Shown here: positions 36,653 to 48,568 of the stretch, piece by piece
Layout: every line of letters starts with the position of its first letter
Numbering within the stretch: the stretch's first letter is position 1
Source: Bradyrhizobium sp. NP1
GTDB taxonomy: Bacteria; Pseudomonadota; Alphaproteobacteria; Rhizobiales; Xanthobacteraceae
Assembly (NCBI RefSeq): GCF_030378205.1
Contig: NZ_CP127385.1
Span: forward strand, 496,001-560,000
DNA: 64,000 nt
Reading direction: 5' to 3'
The notes under the pieces: model-generated
What the model was told of the DNA's origin: nothing
Database searches by the model: none
The model's input: only the letters and a program-made list of their open reading frames with translations
Translations under genes and position numbers: made by a program

Positions 36653-37924
36653 TTGCCACATCCCAACGACCCAAAACTCCGTTCCTTCGTTCCGGTCGAC
36701 CCGGCCTCGCACTTCCCGATCCAGAACCTGCCCTACGGCGTGTTCTCCGCGCGGGACGGGCTCGCGCCACGTGTTGGCGTTGCGATCGGCGACCACGTGC
36801 TCGACCTCTGGGAGCTGGCGCAGGATTGCCGCTTCGACCTCGTCGAGCCCGCGGTGTTTGCCGCTTCCAGCCTCAATCCCTTCATGGCGCTGGGGCCGCA
36901 GGTCTGGTCGAAGACGCGCGCGCGGATCAGCGAGCTGTTGCGCGCCGACCATCCGGAGCTGCGCGACAACGACGATTTGCGCAAGCGCGCGCTGGTGCCG
37001 ATGAAGGACGTGAAGCTGCATCTGCCGATCACGGTCTCGGGCTACACCGATTTCTATGCGTCGAAGGAACACGCCACCAATGTCGGCGTCATGTTCCGCG
37101 GCAAGGACAACGCGCTGCAGCCGAACTGGCTGCACATGCCGATCGGCTATAACGGCCGCGCCTCCACCGTCGTCGTGTCGGGCACCAGGGTGCGCCGCCC
37201 GCGCGGCCAGTTGAAGCCGCCGAATGTCGAATTGCCGAGCTTCGGGCCGTGCAAGCGGCTCGACTTCGAGCTGGAGATGGGCGTCGTCGTCGGACAGCCG
37301 TCGAAAATGGGCGAGATGCTGACCGAGCAGCAGGCGGAGGCGATGATCTTCGGCTTCGTGATCCTCAACGACTGGAGTGCGCGCGACATCCAGCAATGGG
37401 AGTATGTGCCGCTGGGGCCGTTCCAGGCCAAGGCGTTTGCGACCTCGATCAGCCCGTGGGTGGTCACGCGCGAGGCGCTGGAGCCGTTCCGCCTCAACGG
37501 TCCTGAACAGGCGCCGGCGCCGCTGCCCTATCTGCGCCAGACCAAGCCCAACAATTACGACATCGAGCTCGAGGTCGACCTGCGCGCCGGCGAGATGAAT
37601 GAGGCGAAGATCATCTGCCAGACCAACTTCAAATACATGTACTGGTCCTCGGTGCAGCAGCTCGTGCACCACGCTTCCTCGGGCTGCGCGATGAATGTCG
37701 GGGACCTCTTAGGGTCCGGCACCATCTCGGGACCGGAGAAACACCAGCGCGGCAGCCTGCTCGAAATAAGCTGGAACGGCACCGAGCCGGCCGATCTCGG
37801 CGGCGGCGTGAAGCGCTCCTTCCTCGAAGACGGCGATTCGCTTCAGATGTCCGGCTGGTGCCAGGGCGACGGCTACCGCGTCGGCTTTGGCGCGGTCGAG
37901 GGCACGATCGCGCCGGCCGAGTGA
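36653..37924 (+). CDS. fahA: Fumarylacetoacetase
   Basis: 423 residues. It hydrolyses fumarylacetoacetate to fumarate and acetoacetate, the last step of the homogentisate pathway. Characteristic stretches are DFYASKEHATNVGVMFRG, RLDFELEMGVVVG and NDWSARDIQQWEYVPLGPFQAKAFATSISPWVV, which carry the metal ligands of the FAH fold. The start appears to be the TTG at 36653, with GGAG six bases upstream. There is no maleylacetoacetate isomerase gene next to it, so that step is encoded elsewhere or is glutathione-dependent at another locus. Confidence 0.95.
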   Translation: MPHPNDPKLRSFVPVDPASHFPIQNLPYGVFSARDGLAPRVGVAIGDHVLDLWELAQDCRFDLVEPAVFAASSLNPFMALGPQVWSKTRARISELLRADHPELRDNDDLRKRALVPMKDVKLHLPITVSGYTDFYASKEHATNVGVMFRGKDNALQPNWLHMPIGYNGRASTVVVSGTRVRRPRGQLKPPNVELPSFGPCKRLDFELEMGVVVGQPSKMGEMLTEQQAEAMIFGFVILNDWSARDIQQWEYVPLGPFQAKAFATSISPWVVTREALEPFRLNGPEQAPAPLPYLRQTKPNNYDIELEVDLRAGEMNEAKIICQTNFKYMYWSSVQQLVHHASSGCAMNVGDLLGSGTISGPEKHQRGSLLEISWNGTEPADLGGGVKRSFLEDGDSLQMSGWCQGDGYRVGFGAVEGTIAPAE

Positions 37925-37930
37925 TTGCTC

Positions 37931-38040
37931 TTAACCTCCCCTTGAAAGGGGAGGTCGATTTGCGTGTCAGCGCAAATCGGGAGGGGATGACTTGACGGTG
38001 GTCGACCCCCACCCCAACCCTCCCCCTTGCAGGGCGAGGG
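37931..38040. repeat. Palindromic repeat, GGGGAGGTCGATTTGCG family
   Basis: CTCCCCTTGAAAGGGGAG, then GATTTGCGTGTCAGCGCAAATC as a hairpin, then a matching right half CCCTCCCCCTTGCAGGGCGAGGG. The hairpin and the GGTCGATTTGCG...GCAAATCGG core match the element at 42616-42714. It is located after fahA, facing the convergent DUF1272 gene, and could act as a bidirectional terminator structure. Confidence 0.75.
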
Positions 38041-38063
38041 AGCAGAGCTGCTGCGCTAAACTC

Positions 38064-38375
38064 TCACCGCTCCTCGGGCCGGATATCCCTGATCCGCGCC
38101 ACATGCGCGGCGATGTCGTCGAGCGGATATTTCAAATGCACGCGCTTGTCTGACGGCAGCTGTTTTGAGACGCACGCGCCTGACCGCCATTCCCGCGACG
38201 GGCGGATCGGACGCGGCACGAAACCGCCGCCGCAATTCGGGCAAACATTGTTGAGTCTGGTCTCGACACAGTCGGCGCAGAACGTGCATTCGTAGGAGCA
38301 GATGCGCGCCTCGGTCGCCTGCGGCGGCAAGTCCTTGTCGCAATATTCGCAGTTCGGTCGCAGTTGCAGGGCCAT
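38064..38375 (-). CDS. DUF1272 zinc-ribbon protein
   Basis: 103 residues. LQLRPNCEYCDKDLPPQATEARICSYECTFCADCVETRLNNVCPNCGGGF contains four CxxC-type pairs and is the DUF1272 pattern, predicted to bind zinc. The tail (SREWRSGACVSKQLPSDKRVHLKYPLDD...) is charged. Function unknown; homologues often sit next to Lrp or FAH genes. It is convergent with fahA. Confidence 0.85.
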   Translation of the reverse strand: MALQLRPNCEYCDKDLPPQATEARICSYECTFCADCVETRLNNVCPNCGGGFVPRPIRPSREWRSGACVSKQLPSDKRVHLKYPLDDIAAHVARIRDIRPEER

Positions 38376-38491
38376 GATACTCTCCGGCGCTAACGAAGAA
38401 TGATCGCAAGTCGTGGCAGCGTTTCGAATGACGAAATTCCCTCGAATTGGGCCACCACCCTTTCTCTGCCGTGCGAGGCGAAGCGGAGCGG

Positions 38492-38968
38492 TCAGTCTTG
38501 CAGAACGCGCAGTGGCAGCTTCGCGCTCTCCTTCAGCCGGTCCAGCACGATCGATGAGCGCACATGCGCCACGCTCTGGTGCGGCATCAGCACCTCGTTG
38601 ACGAGATCGGACAGGCCTTTGAGGTCACGCAGCACCACCTTCAGCACATAGTCGGCGTCGCCGGTCAGCGAATAGGCCTCCTGGATTTCGTCGACGCGAT
38701 TGACCAGCGCGCGAAACTTCTTGGCGTTGTCGGGCGAGTGGGTCGCGAGCGTGACGTGGATGAAGCCGACGAGGCCAAAGCCGAGCGCTTCGCCCGCGAG
38801 GTCGGCGTGATAGCCCGCGATCACCTTTTCCTGCTCCAGCCGCATCCGTCGCCTGGAGCACTGCGAGGCCGACAGGCCGATGCGCTCGGCGAGCTGCTGG
38901 TTGGTCAGCCGGCCGTCGTCCTGCAGCGCGGCCAGCATCTTGAGGTCGAAGGCGTCAACCGAGATCAT
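38492..38968 (-). CDS. Lrp/AsnC-family transcriptional regulator (hppD-linked)
   Basis: 158 residues. The N-terminal HTH reads DLKMLAALQDDGRLTNQQLAERIGLSASQCSRRRMRLEQEKVIAGYHADL, and the C-terminal half is a RAM amino-acid-binding domain (VTLATHSPDNAKKFRALV... YSLTGDADYVLKVV). It is divergent from hppD with 116 bases between the starts and a palindrome (38983-39006). It is likely a tyrosine- or phenylalanine-responsive regulator of hppD. ATG at 38968 gives the family's usual length. Confidence 0.9.
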   Translation of the reverse strand: MISVDAFDLKMLAALQDDGRLTNQQLAERIGLSASQCSRRRMRLEQEKVIAGYHADLAGEALGFGLVGFIHVTLATHSPDNAKKFRALVNRVDEIQEAYSLTGDADYVLKVVLRDLKGLSDLVNEVLMPHQSVAHVRSSIVLDRLKESAKLPLRVLQD

Positions 38969-38982
38969 GCGTAAAATACCAG

Positions 38983-39006
38983 TTATGTGCACGAAACGTG
39001 CATAAT
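38983..39006. promoter_or_regulatory. Palindromic operator between Lrp gene and hppD
   Basis: TGCACG-AAA-CGTGCA (38988-39002) is a perfect 6-base inverted repeat with a 3-base centre, extended by TTAT on the left and TAAT on the right. Placed 15 bases upstream of the Lrp start and 79 upstream of hppD, it is a likely binding site for the Lrp regulator that could control both genes. Confidence 0.55.
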
Positions 39007-39084
39007 ATAGCCTAAAGTGATCCCATTTGCACACACTTTGCGCGTCCGATGGCTCAGAATTCTCCAAAGCAAGGGAGATTCGCC

Positions 39085-40203
39085 ATGGGTCCGTTTCCGC
39101 ACGACGCGCCGGCCGCCACGATCACCGCCGACAACCCGATGGGCACCGACGGTTTCGAGTTCGTCGAATATGCCCACCCCGATCCGCAACAGCTGCATGC
39201 GCTGTTCAAGCTGATGGGTTACATCGCGGTCGCGCGGCACAAGAGCAAGAAGATCACGGTCTACCGCCAGGGCGACATCAACTATCTCGTCAACGAGGAG
39301 CCGGGTACGCACGGTTTCGACTTCGTCGCCGCGCACGGACCGTGCGCGCCATCGATGGCGTTTCGCGTCGTCGATGCCAGGCGTGCCTATGAGCGCGCGA
39401 TCGCGCTCGGCGCCGAGCCCGCAGAAATCTCCTCGGGCGAGAAGACGCTGGACGTTCCCGCCATCAAGGGCATCGGCGGCAGTCTTCTGTATTTCGTCGA
39501 TCGCTATGGCGCCAACGGCTCGGCCTACGACGTGGAGTACGAGTGGCTGGGGGCGCGCGACCCACGCCCTGCGGGCGCCGGGCTCTATTACATCGATCAT
39601 TTGACCCACAACGTCCATCGCGGCCGCATGGATGTGTGGACCGGCTTCTACGCAAAACTGTTCAACTTCCGCCAGATCCGCTTCTTCGACATCGAGGGCC
39701 GCGCCTCCGGCCTGTTCTCGCGGGCGCTGACCAGCCCCGACGGCAAGATCCGGATTCCGATCAACGAGGATGCCGGCGACTCCGGGCAGATCGAGGAATA
39801 TCTCAAGGTCTATCGCGGCGAGGGCATCCAGCACATCGCCTGCGGCGCGCAGGATATCTATCGCACCATCGAGACGCTGCGTACGGCCGGCCTGCCTTTC
39901 ATGCCGTCGCCGCCGGATACCTATTACGAAAAGATCGATGCCCGCTTGCCCAAGCACGGCGAGGACCTCGCGCGGCTGCAGAAGAACGGCATCCTGATCG
40001 ACGGCGAGGGCGTCGTCGCGGGCGGCCACACCAAGGTTCTCTTGCAGATATTCTCGGCGAACGCGATCGGGCCGATCTTCTTCGAGTTCATCGAGCGCAA
40101 GGGCGATGACGGATTCGGCGAGGGCAACTTCAAGGCGCTGTTCGAATCGATCGAGGAAGACCAGATCCGCCGTGGCGTGCTGAAGGCCGATCGCGCGGCG
40201 TAG
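39085..40203 (+). CDS. hppD: 4-hydroxyphenylpyruvate dioxygenase
   Basis: 372 residues. It converts 4-hydroxyphenylpyruvate to homogentisate, feeding hmgA. The N-terminal VOC half has GTDGFEFVEYAHPDPQQLHALFKLMGY. The Fe(II) ligands are in YYIDHLTHNV (His), GIQHIACG (His) and GPIFFEFIERKG (Glu). The start at 39085 has AAGGGAG seven bases upstream; the frame is open to 39049. It is separated from hmgA-fahA by the DUF1272 and Lrp genes, so the two halves of the pathway are controlled by different regulators (MarR and Lrp). Confidence 0.96.
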   Translation: MGPFPHDAPAATITADNPMGTDGFEFVEYAHPDPQQLHALFKLMGYIAVARHKSKKITVYRQGDINYLVNEEPGTHGFDFVAAHGPCAPSMAFRVVDARRAYERAIALGAEPAEISSGEKTLDVPAIKGIGGSLLYFVDRYGANGSAYDVEYEWLGARDPRPAGAGLYYIDHLTHNVHRGRMDVWTGFYAKLFNFRQIRFFDIEGRASGLFSRALTSPDGKIRIPINEDAGDSGQIEEYLKVYRGEGIQHIACGAQDIYRTIETLRTAGLPFMPSPPDTYYEKIDARLPKHGEDLARLQKNGILIDGEGVVAGGHTKVLLQIFSANAIGPIFFEFIERKGDDGFGEGNFKALFESIEEDQIRRGVLKADRAA

Positions 40204-40227
40204 CGCGCCGTCGTCCCGGCCAGCATC

Positions 40228-40320
40228 GTAGGGTGGGCTAAGCGAAGCGAGCCCACCGCCTTGCCGATACGCCGAGATCATATGGTGGGCACGGCGCAAC
40301 TGCGCCTTTGCCCACCCTAC
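40228..40320. repeat. Palindromic repeat, TAGGGTGGGC family
   Basis: GTAGGGTGGGCTAAGCGAAG on the left and GCCTTTGCCCACCCTAC on the right form a perfect GTAGGGTGGGC/GCCCACCCTAC pair. The inner halves (GCGAGCCCACC and GGTGGGCACGGC) pair too. It lies between hppD and the convergent CoA-transferase gene and may serve as a shared terminator-like structure. Its relative is at 3212-3294. Confidence 0.8.
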
Positions 40321-40337
40321 AATTCTTGCATCAGACT

Positions 40338-41450
40338 CTACCGTCCCGCCTTCCACGCGTCGATCACGCCGGTGATGTCGGCCGCCGTCGCCTCGCGGAT
40401 CGTCGACGGCGTGCGCGAGAAGCGCGGCGCCGGCGCCGGCTGCGTCACGCCATGGCGCTCGACGAAGACGCCTCGCGCCGCCATGTGCGGATGATCAGGG
40501 GCTTCCTTCATGGTGAGAACCGGCGCAAAGCAGATGTCGGTGCCCTCCATGATCGTGCACCAGTCGTCGCGGGTCTTGCGCTTGAAGACTTCGGTGAGCT
40601 TCTCGCGCAGCGTCGGCCATGCCTTGCGGTCCATCTGGGCGTCGAACGCGGCGTCCGAAAGCCCGGCGTGCTCGCGCAGCAATCGATAGAATTGCGGCTC
40701 GATCGAGCCGATCGAGATGAAACGGCCGCAGGCGCATTCGTAGACGCCGTAGAAATGGGCGCCGCCATCGAGAAAATTGCTCTCGCGGCCGCCGTCCCAT
40801 CGTCCCATCGCAGCGAGATCGAAAAACATCGCGAGCAATGACGCAGCACCGTCGCACATCGCGGCGTCCACCACCTGGCCCTTGCCGGATTTCGACGCTT
40901 CCAGCAGCGCCGCGAGCACGCCGACCACGAGATAGAGCGCGCCGCCGCCGAAATCGCCCACCAGATTGAGCGGCGGTATAGGTCTTTCCTTCGGCCCGAT
41001 CGCCGCCAGCGCACCGGTCAGGGAGATGTAGTTGATGTCGTGGCCGGCGGCCTGCGCCAGCGGGCCTTCCTGGCCCCAGCCGGTCATGCGGCCGTAGACG
41101 AGCTTCGGGTTTCGCGCGAGCACGACGTCGGGACCGAGGCCCAGTCGCTCCATCACGCCGGGCCGAAAGCCTTCGATCAGTGCATCGGCGTTCGCCAGCA
41201 GCTCCAGCGCCTGCGCCACCGCGGCCTTGTCCTTCAGGTCGAGCTCGATCACCTTGCGGCCGCGGCCAGCGACCGACTTCAGGTTCTTCCCGGCGCGGAC
41301 GCGATCGAGCGTGACGACTTCCGCGCCCATGTCGGCCAGCAGCATGCAGGCGAACGGGCCGGGACCGATGCCGGCGAATTCGACGATGCGGAAGCCGGTC
41401 AGCGGGCCAGCGCTGCGGGTTTGCGATTGCGGGGCCGATTTGTCGAGCAC
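40338..41450 (-). CDS. CaiB/BaiF CoA transferase family protein (alpha-methylacyl-CoA racemase type)
   Basis: 370 residues. [30 protein letters not shown] is the family's CoA-binding opening. [14 protein letters not shown] (His) and [16 protein letters not shown] (Asp) match the catalytic pair of alpha-methylacyl-CoA racemase. The length is right for the racemase subgroup rather than longer formyl-CoA transferases. It probably takes part in branched fatty acid or bile-acid-like breakdown. Start GTG at 41450 has AGGAAA upstream. The leader region holds unusual palindromes (41485-41640). Confidence 0.85.
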   Translation of the reverse strand: MLDKSAPQSQTRSAGPLTGFRIVEFAGIGPGPFACMLLADMGAEVVTLDRVRAGKNLKSVAGRGRKVIELDLKDKAAVAQALELLANADALIEGFRPGVMERLGLGPDVVLARNPKLVYGRMTGWGQEGPLAQAAGHDINYISLTGALAAIGPKERPIPPLNLVGDFGGGALYLVVGVLAALLEASKSGKGQVVDAAMCDGAASLLAMFFDLAAMGRWDGGRESNFLDGGAHFYGVYECACGRFISIGSIEPQFYRLLREHAGLSDAAFDAQMDRKAWPTLREKLTEVFKRKTRDDWCTIMEGTDICFAPVLTMKEAPDHPHMAARGVFVERHGVTQPAPAPRFSRTPSTIREATAADITGVIDAWKAGR

Positions 41451-41484
41451 GGTCTTTTTCCTGACAGCGTTTCCTGGCGGTCCA

Positions 41485-41535
41485 ATTCTAACATTCGCTC
41501 CCCACTTTGGGAGCCACGTTTGCGAATGTTAGAAT
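41485..41535. repeat. Long inverted repeat ATTCTAACATTCGC
   Basis: A perfect 14-base inverted repeat, ATTCTAACATTCGC (41485-41498) and GCGAATGTTAGAAT (41522-41535), enclosing 23 bases that contain a smaller stem, CTCCC/GGGAG. It lies 35-85 bases upstream of the CoA-transferase start, in an otherwise gene-free 311-base gap. Its AT-rich arms contrast with the surrounding sequence. Confidence 0.75.
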
Positions 41536-41562
41536 CAAAGGACCACCAGCAGATTATAATTG

Positions 41563-41640
41563 CTAGTGAAGTCCTGGACTTGACGTTCGCATGAGCGGAC
41601 TGCGGCAAATGGATAGCGAACGTCAAATCCGCTCCACTAG
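41563..41640. repeat. Second long inverted repeat CTAGTG...TTGACGTTCGC
   Basis: The outer arms CTAGTG/CACTAG (41563-41568 and 41635-41640) and the inner perfect arms TTGACGTTCGC (41580-41590) and GCGAACGTCAA (41616-41626) form an extended imperfect hairpin. It directly follows the element at 41485-41535. Together they make a two-hairpin block. I see no gene in 41641-41761. Confidence 0.7.
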
Positions 41641-41761
41641 GGTGAAATTGTCCCGCCAAGCGGCAACGGGGGCAAGCGCCTTTTGCGACAGAATATGACC
41701 CAAAAACGAAAGGCGGCGCGCATCGCTGCGCGCCACCACCGGCGGAACTTGCGTCGAGTGG

Positions 41762-42562
41762 CTATCCGGCCGCGGCGACCGCGCGCTGCGCCATCACCTT
41801 GATCAGGTTGGCGCGATAGGCCGCGGAGCCGTGGATGTCGCTCAGCAGGCCGTTGGCGTCGATCTTCACATTGTCGAGCGCGGATGCCGACCAGTTCGAC
41901 TTTAGCGCGTTTTCGATCGCGCCAACCCGAACTACGCCATCCTGCGACGCGCCGGTCGCGGCGACGCGAACGTCGCCCGACTTGGTCTTGGCGACGAACA
42001 CGCCGGTCAGCGCGAAGCGCGAGGCGGGATGCGGAAACTTGGCATAGGCCGCCTTGGCCGGAATCGGGAACGACACGGCGGTGATGATCTCGCCATCCTC
42101 GAGGGCGGTGGAAAAAAGCCCCTTGAAGAAATCGTCGGCCGCGATCGAGCGCTTGTTGGTCTTGATGGTGGCGCCGAGCGCGAGCACCGCCGCAGGGTAA
42201 TCGGCCGCCGGATCATTGTTGGCAAGCGAGCCGCCGATGGTGCCGCGGTGGCGCACCGCGGGATCGCCGATATGGGAGGCGAGCGCGGCAACCGCGGCGA
42301 TCGCCTTCTGGGCGGCCGCGCTCTGCGCCACGTCATAATGCGTGGTCGCGGCCCTGATCGTCAGCGCATCTCCGGACGCCTCGACCCCGATCAATTCCTT
42401 GATCCGGCCAAGATCGATGACGTCGGACGGCGAGGCCAGCCGCTGCTTCATCACGGGAAGCAGCGTGTGACCGCCGGCGAGATACTTCGCTTCCTTGCCC
42501 TTGGCGAACAGCGCCGCCGCTTCGTCGACGGAGGCGGCGCGATGATAGGTCGTCTCATACAT
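41762..42562 (-). CDS. coxM: CO-dehydrogenase-type FAD-binding subunit (medium subunit)
   Basis: 266 residues. FAD domain of the xanthine-dehydrogenase family: [17 protein letters not shown] and [35 protein letters not shown] (the TIGGS flavin motif). It passes electrons from the molybdenum and iron-sulphur subunits to an acceptor. It is the third gene in S-L-M order, separated from coxL by a palindromic repeat (42616-42714). The start at 42562 ([15 protein letters not shown]) is the family start; the frame runs into the repeat to 42721. Confidence 0.88.
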   Translation of the reverse strand: MYETTYHRAASVDEAAALFAKGKEAKYLAGGHTLLPVMKQRLASPSDVIDLGRIKELIGVEASGDALTIRAATTHYDVAQSAAAQKAIAAVAALASHIGDPAVRHRGTIGGSLANNDPAADYPAAVLALGATIKTNKRSIAADDFFKGLFSTALEDGEIITAVSFPIPAKAAYAKFPHPASRFALTGVFVAKTKSGDVRVAATGASQDGVVRVGAIENALKSNWSASALDNVKIDANGLLSDIHGSAAYRANLIKVMAQRAVAAAG

Positions 42563-42615
42563 GGTGGTGCTCCCTGGACGCTGCGCATATCGCAGCCGTT
42601 GCACTTTCTTTTTCG

Positions 42616-42714
42616 CCCCCCTGAAAGGGGGAGGTCGATTTGCGAAGCAAATCGGGCGGGGGTCAATTTGTCTGTCGGACCCCCTCCCTGACCCTCCCCC
42701 TTGCAGGGGGAGGG
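42616..42714. repeat. Palindromic repeat, GGGGGAGGTCGATTTGCG family, inside the cox operon
   Basis: CCCCCCTGAAAGGGGGAGG, then GATTTGCGAAGCAAATC as a perfect hairpin, then CCCTCCCCCTTGCAGGGGGAGGG. It matches 37931-38040 and partly 855-949. It fills the 159-base gap between coxL and coxM, so the mRNA of the cox operon must contain it. Confidence 0.8.
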
Positions 42715-42721
42715 AAAGCAC

Positions 42722-45067
<2,346 letters not shown>

Positions 45068-45151
45068 GTCCTAGTCCTCCCTCGCGGAGATCGGTTGCCC
45101 GCCTGCTTCCATCGAAGCAAAGGCGGTTTGAAGTTGGGATGCGGCGGCGCG

Positions 45152-45637
<486 letters not shown>

Positions 45638-45980
45638 GCTTACCTCCCGGGATGTTCTTGGTTGTGCCGATTAGATGCAGCGGTGCGGAACTTTGCAACT
45701 GGGATTTTTGTCACTGACCCGCCCCGGCCTTCGTCAGCCTGTCGTCAGCGAGGGGGCCGAGATTTATTCCCGGAGCAAAGCCTGCCGTCCGGCGGCCGCG
45801 GACCGTCGCACGGCAGGTGTCGTCGGCGATCACGCCTTGCGATCTGCGCCGCCGGCCGCAACCTGCGGGTGAAAGTTTACTTCGTTTTATCCATTCTACC
45901 GTAGTTTTACGCACGCAGAGATTGGGTGCGCCCGCGCCCCGCTCTGGGCTGGGTTCGACCAGGAACATTCGGGGGTTGGG
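45638..45980. other. Intergenic region between divergent coxS and chemoreceptor genes, 343 bases
   Basis: No gene is supported. The part next to coxS carries its ribosome-binding site. The rest is GC-rich with an inverted repeat GCAGGT...CAACCTGC around 45810-45865. It should contain both promoters, but I cannot place them securely. Confidence 0.35.
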
Positions 45981-48020
45981 GTGGGAAAGTCCGTGGGTGT
46001 GGGGTCGCGGTGGCTGAGGCTGCCGACCCTGCGGTTTCGTGGCAAGGTTCTGGCCGGTTTCGGCGTCGTGCTCGCCATTTCCGCCGCCAGCATGGGGTTC
46101 GCCTATCTCGGCTTCGAGCGGGTTTCGGACGGGGTCGCCGCCTATCGCAACAGCGTCGCCGAGGCTGATCTGGCGCGCAATATCGATCGTGAGCTGATCT
46201 CCTACCGCTCGGCCGCGCGCTATTACATCCTGACCGGCAGGGAAGAGGACGCGGCGTCCGCGCTTGCCGCGGAAAAGAGCCTGAAGGAGGCGATCGACCA
46301 GGCGCTCAGCGATGCCCGCGACCGCGCGCGCCGGGAAAGCGTCAGGAAGCTGGCGGACGAATTCAAGAATTTCGTCTCGACCTTCGCCGACATCATCAGG
46401 GTCAAGCGCGAGAGCGCCCAGCTCGTGCAGAACCAGCTCAGCCGCGGCGGCAACATGTTCCGCTACAAGCTCGACGACATCGCCGGCACCGCCTCCGAGA
46501 CCGAGTCCCAGGCGATCGAGTTCGGCGCCAAGCAGGTCACGGCGCAGTTCCAGGCGGCGAGCGCACTCGCCAACACTTTCGCCATCAACTCGGACAAGAC
46601 CGTCGCCAACAGCGCATTGGCGCGGCTCAAATTCGTCGGGAATTCGCTGGCGGCAATCTCCGCGACCGACGAGAAGCTTGCCGCCGGGCTGAAGGAGGCG
46701 ACAAAACTGCTCGACGAATACAGGCAGGCCCTGAGCACGCTGATCGAGAACACCCAGACGATCGAGGATCTCGTCACCCAGATGTCGGGCGCGGCCGGCG
46801 CGATCATGCAGGGTGCGAGCACGATGAAGGCCGACCTCGTGGCCGACCAGCGGCGGCTGGAGGCGGAATCGGACGCGATCATCGCGGCAACCGAGCGGCT
46901 GATCATCATGCTGGCGGCCGGCGGCTTCCTGCTTGGCGGCGTGCTCGCTTTGCTGTTGGGACGGGGCATCTCGCGGCCGATGATCGCGATGTGCAAGGCC
47001 ATGCACGAGCTCGCCGGCGGCAAGTTCGACGTCGTGCTGCCCGGGCTCGGGCGCAAGGACGAGATCGGCGAGATGGCCCGCGCCGTCGAGGAGTTCAAGC
47101 TGCAGGCGATCGCCAAGGCCGAGCGCGATGCCGCGGCGCAGGACGCCCACAACAAGGAGGCGGGCGCCGCGCGCCGCGCCGAGCTCATCCGTTTTGCCGA
47201 CGATTTCGAGTCGACCGTCGGCAGCATCGTCTCCAACGTGTCGGCGTCCGCAGTCCAGCTCGAATCCGCCGCCGGTACCCTGACGCGTACCGCGGAAACC
47301 ACGCAGAACCTGTCGAGCGAGGTTGCCGGCGCGTCGGAGGAAGCTTCCGCCAGCATGCAGTCGGTCGCGACCGCGACCGAGGAATTGTCGGCCTCCGTCG
47401 ACGATATCGGCAAGCGGGTGCGCGATTCCAGCCGGATCGCGGAAGCCGCCGTGGTGCAGGCGCAACAGACCGACGAGCGGATCGGCAAACTGTCCTGCGC
47501 GGCGCAGGAGATCGGCGACGTCGTCAAGCTGATCACGGCGATCGCGGAGCAGACCAACCTGCTGGCGCTGAACGCGACCATCGAGGCGGCACGCGCCGGC
47601 GACGCCGGTCGCGGCTTTGCGGTGGTCGCCTCGGAGGTCAAGTCGCTGGCGAGCCAGACCGCGAGGGCGACCGAAGAGATCTCGAACCACATCTCCGGCA
47701 TGCAGGACGCGACGCGCGAATCGGTCACCGCGATCAAGGCGATCGGCAGCACGATCGGGCAGATCTCGGCCATCGCCACCTCGATCTCCGAAGCGGTGGC
47801 GCAGCAGAGCTCGGCGACCCAGGAGATCGCCCGCAGCGTTCAGAACGTGGCCCAGGGCACGCAGCAGAGCGCCGCCAGCATCATGCAGGTCAACCGTGGC
47901 GCCACCGAAACCGGATCGGCCTCGGAGGACGTGCTGAGCTCCGCGAGCACGCTGTCGACCGAGAGCACGCGGCTGCGCGCCGAGCTCGACCGCTTCATGG
48001 CGACGATCCGCGCGGCGTAG
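45981..48020 (+). CDS. Methyl-accepting chemotaxis protein
   Basis: 679 residues. A transmembrane helix ([25 protein letters not shown]) and a helical periplasmic sensor of about 250 residues (a helical bimodular-like domain) precede a second helix ([21 protein letters not shown]). HAMP and the conserved signalling hairpin [37 protein letters not shown] follow. It should control flagellar motion in response to an unidentified ligand. It starts with GTG at 45981. The CheA/CheW genes are not in this window. Confidence 0.92.
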   Translation: MGKSVGVGSRWLRLPTLRFRGKVLAGFGVVLAISAASMGFAYLGFERVSDGVAAYRNSVAEADLARNIDRELISYRSAARYYILTGREEDAASALAAEKSLKEAIDQALSDARDRARRESVRKLADEFKNFVSTFADIIRVKRESAQLVQNQLSRGGNMFRYKLDDIAGTASETESQAIEFGAKQVTAQFQAASALANTFAINSDKTVANSALARLKFVGNSLAAISATDEKLAAGLKEATKLLDEYRQALSTLIENTQTIEDLVTQMSGAAGAIMQGASTMKADLVADQRRLEAESDAIIAATERLIIMLAAGGFLLGGVLALLLGRGISRPMIAMCKAMHELAGGKFDVVLPGLGRKDEIGEMARAVEEFKLQAIAKAERDAAAQDAHNKEAGAARRAELIRFADDFESTVGSIVSNVSASAVQLESAAGTLTRTAETTQNLSSEVAGASEEASASMQSVATATEELSASVDDIGKRVRDSSRIAEAAVVQAQQTDERIGKLSCAAQEIGDVVKLITAIAEQTNLLALNATIEAARAGDAGRGFAVVASEVKSLASQTARATEEISNHISGMQDATRESVTAIKAIGSTIGQISAIATSISEAVAQQSSATQEIARSVQNVAQGTQQSAASIMQVNRGATETGSASEDVLSSASTLSTESTRLRAELDRFMATIRAA

Positions 48021-48045
48021 GCCGCGTGGCTCAAACCCTGCCTGC

Positions 48046-48387
48046 TTACGCCCTGCCGAACTGATGCTTCAGCTCGACCTTGGCGCGTTCCAGTCGCGCG
48101 CGCTCGGTTGCCGGCAGGGATTTGCCGGCCCGGTTGATATAGAAGATCAGCATCGACAGTGCCGAGCGATAGGCGCCGGCCTTGCGGCGCGTGCTGCGTT
48201 CCGCCGACCGCTTCAGCGAGGCCGCGATCTTCCGGGCGCTGGTCTGCTTGAACACGCCGCGCTCGAGGTCAAGCGCGTCGCTCTCGCGCGTCACCCGCTG
48301 CGACCAGCGTTTGGGTCCGGTTTTTCGCGCGCTTTTGCGCGTCGTTCGTCGCGCATTCTTGCGCGGCGCCTTGCGTCGTTCCGCCAT
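48046..48387 (-). CDS. DUF3175 domain-containing small basic protein
   Basis: 113 residues, very basic (MAERRKAPRKNARRTTRKSARKTGPKRW), followed by the DUF3175 core SQRVTRESDALDLERGVFKQTSARKIAASLKRSAERSTRRKAGAYRSALSMLIFYINRAGKSL. Function unknown; the basic tail suggests nucleic-acid binding. It is preceded on its own strand by a GGAAC-N17-CGTT promoter (48414-48439), so it is probably part of the EcfG general-stress regulon. Confidence 0.85.
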   Translation of the reverse strand: MAERRKAPRKNARRTTRKSARKTGPKRWSQRVTRESDALDLERGVFKQTSARKIAASLKRSAERSTRRKAGAYRSALSMLIFYINRAGKSLPATERARLERAKVELKHQFGRA

Positions 48388-48413
48388 GGGCTGCTCCTGC
48401 GCTGCAGGCGAAG

Positions 48414-48439
48414 AACGTCAGGCCCGCGGGCAGGGTTCC
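48414..48439 (-). promoter_or_regulatory. EcfG-like promoter for the DUF3175 gene
   Basis: On the minus strand, GGAAC (complement of GTTCC at 48435-48439), 17 bases, and CGTT (complement of AACG at 48414-48417) match the GGAAC-N16/17-CGTT promoter of the alphaproteobacterial general stress sigma factor. The start codon is at 48387, a normal distance downstream. Confidence 0.6.
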
Positions 48440-48453
48440 CGAGGCGTGGCGTT

Positions 48454-48478
48454 GGAACCCGCTCCGAGGGCGAGCGTT
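48454..48478 (+). promoter_or_regulatory. EcfG-like promoter for the MFS-otsB operon
   Basis: GGAAC (48454-48458), 16 bases, then CGTT (48475-48478), an exact match to the EcfG consensus, reading towards the MFS gene at 48569. It lies back to back with the DUF3175 promoter, with 14 bases between the two. Confidence 0.65.
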
Positions 48479-48568
48479 AACGGGTCTGGCAGGCATAGCG
48501 GCTTCCGCCCCGCGGGCGGATAGCCCTCGAACCGCAAACCCCCCGCCGCCTCGCATCGGTCCGATCAC

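Noticed and set aside
45711-47690. Leftward open frame of 659 codons
   Set aside because: Antisense to the chemoreceptor gene, which has unmistakable HAMP and signalling domains.
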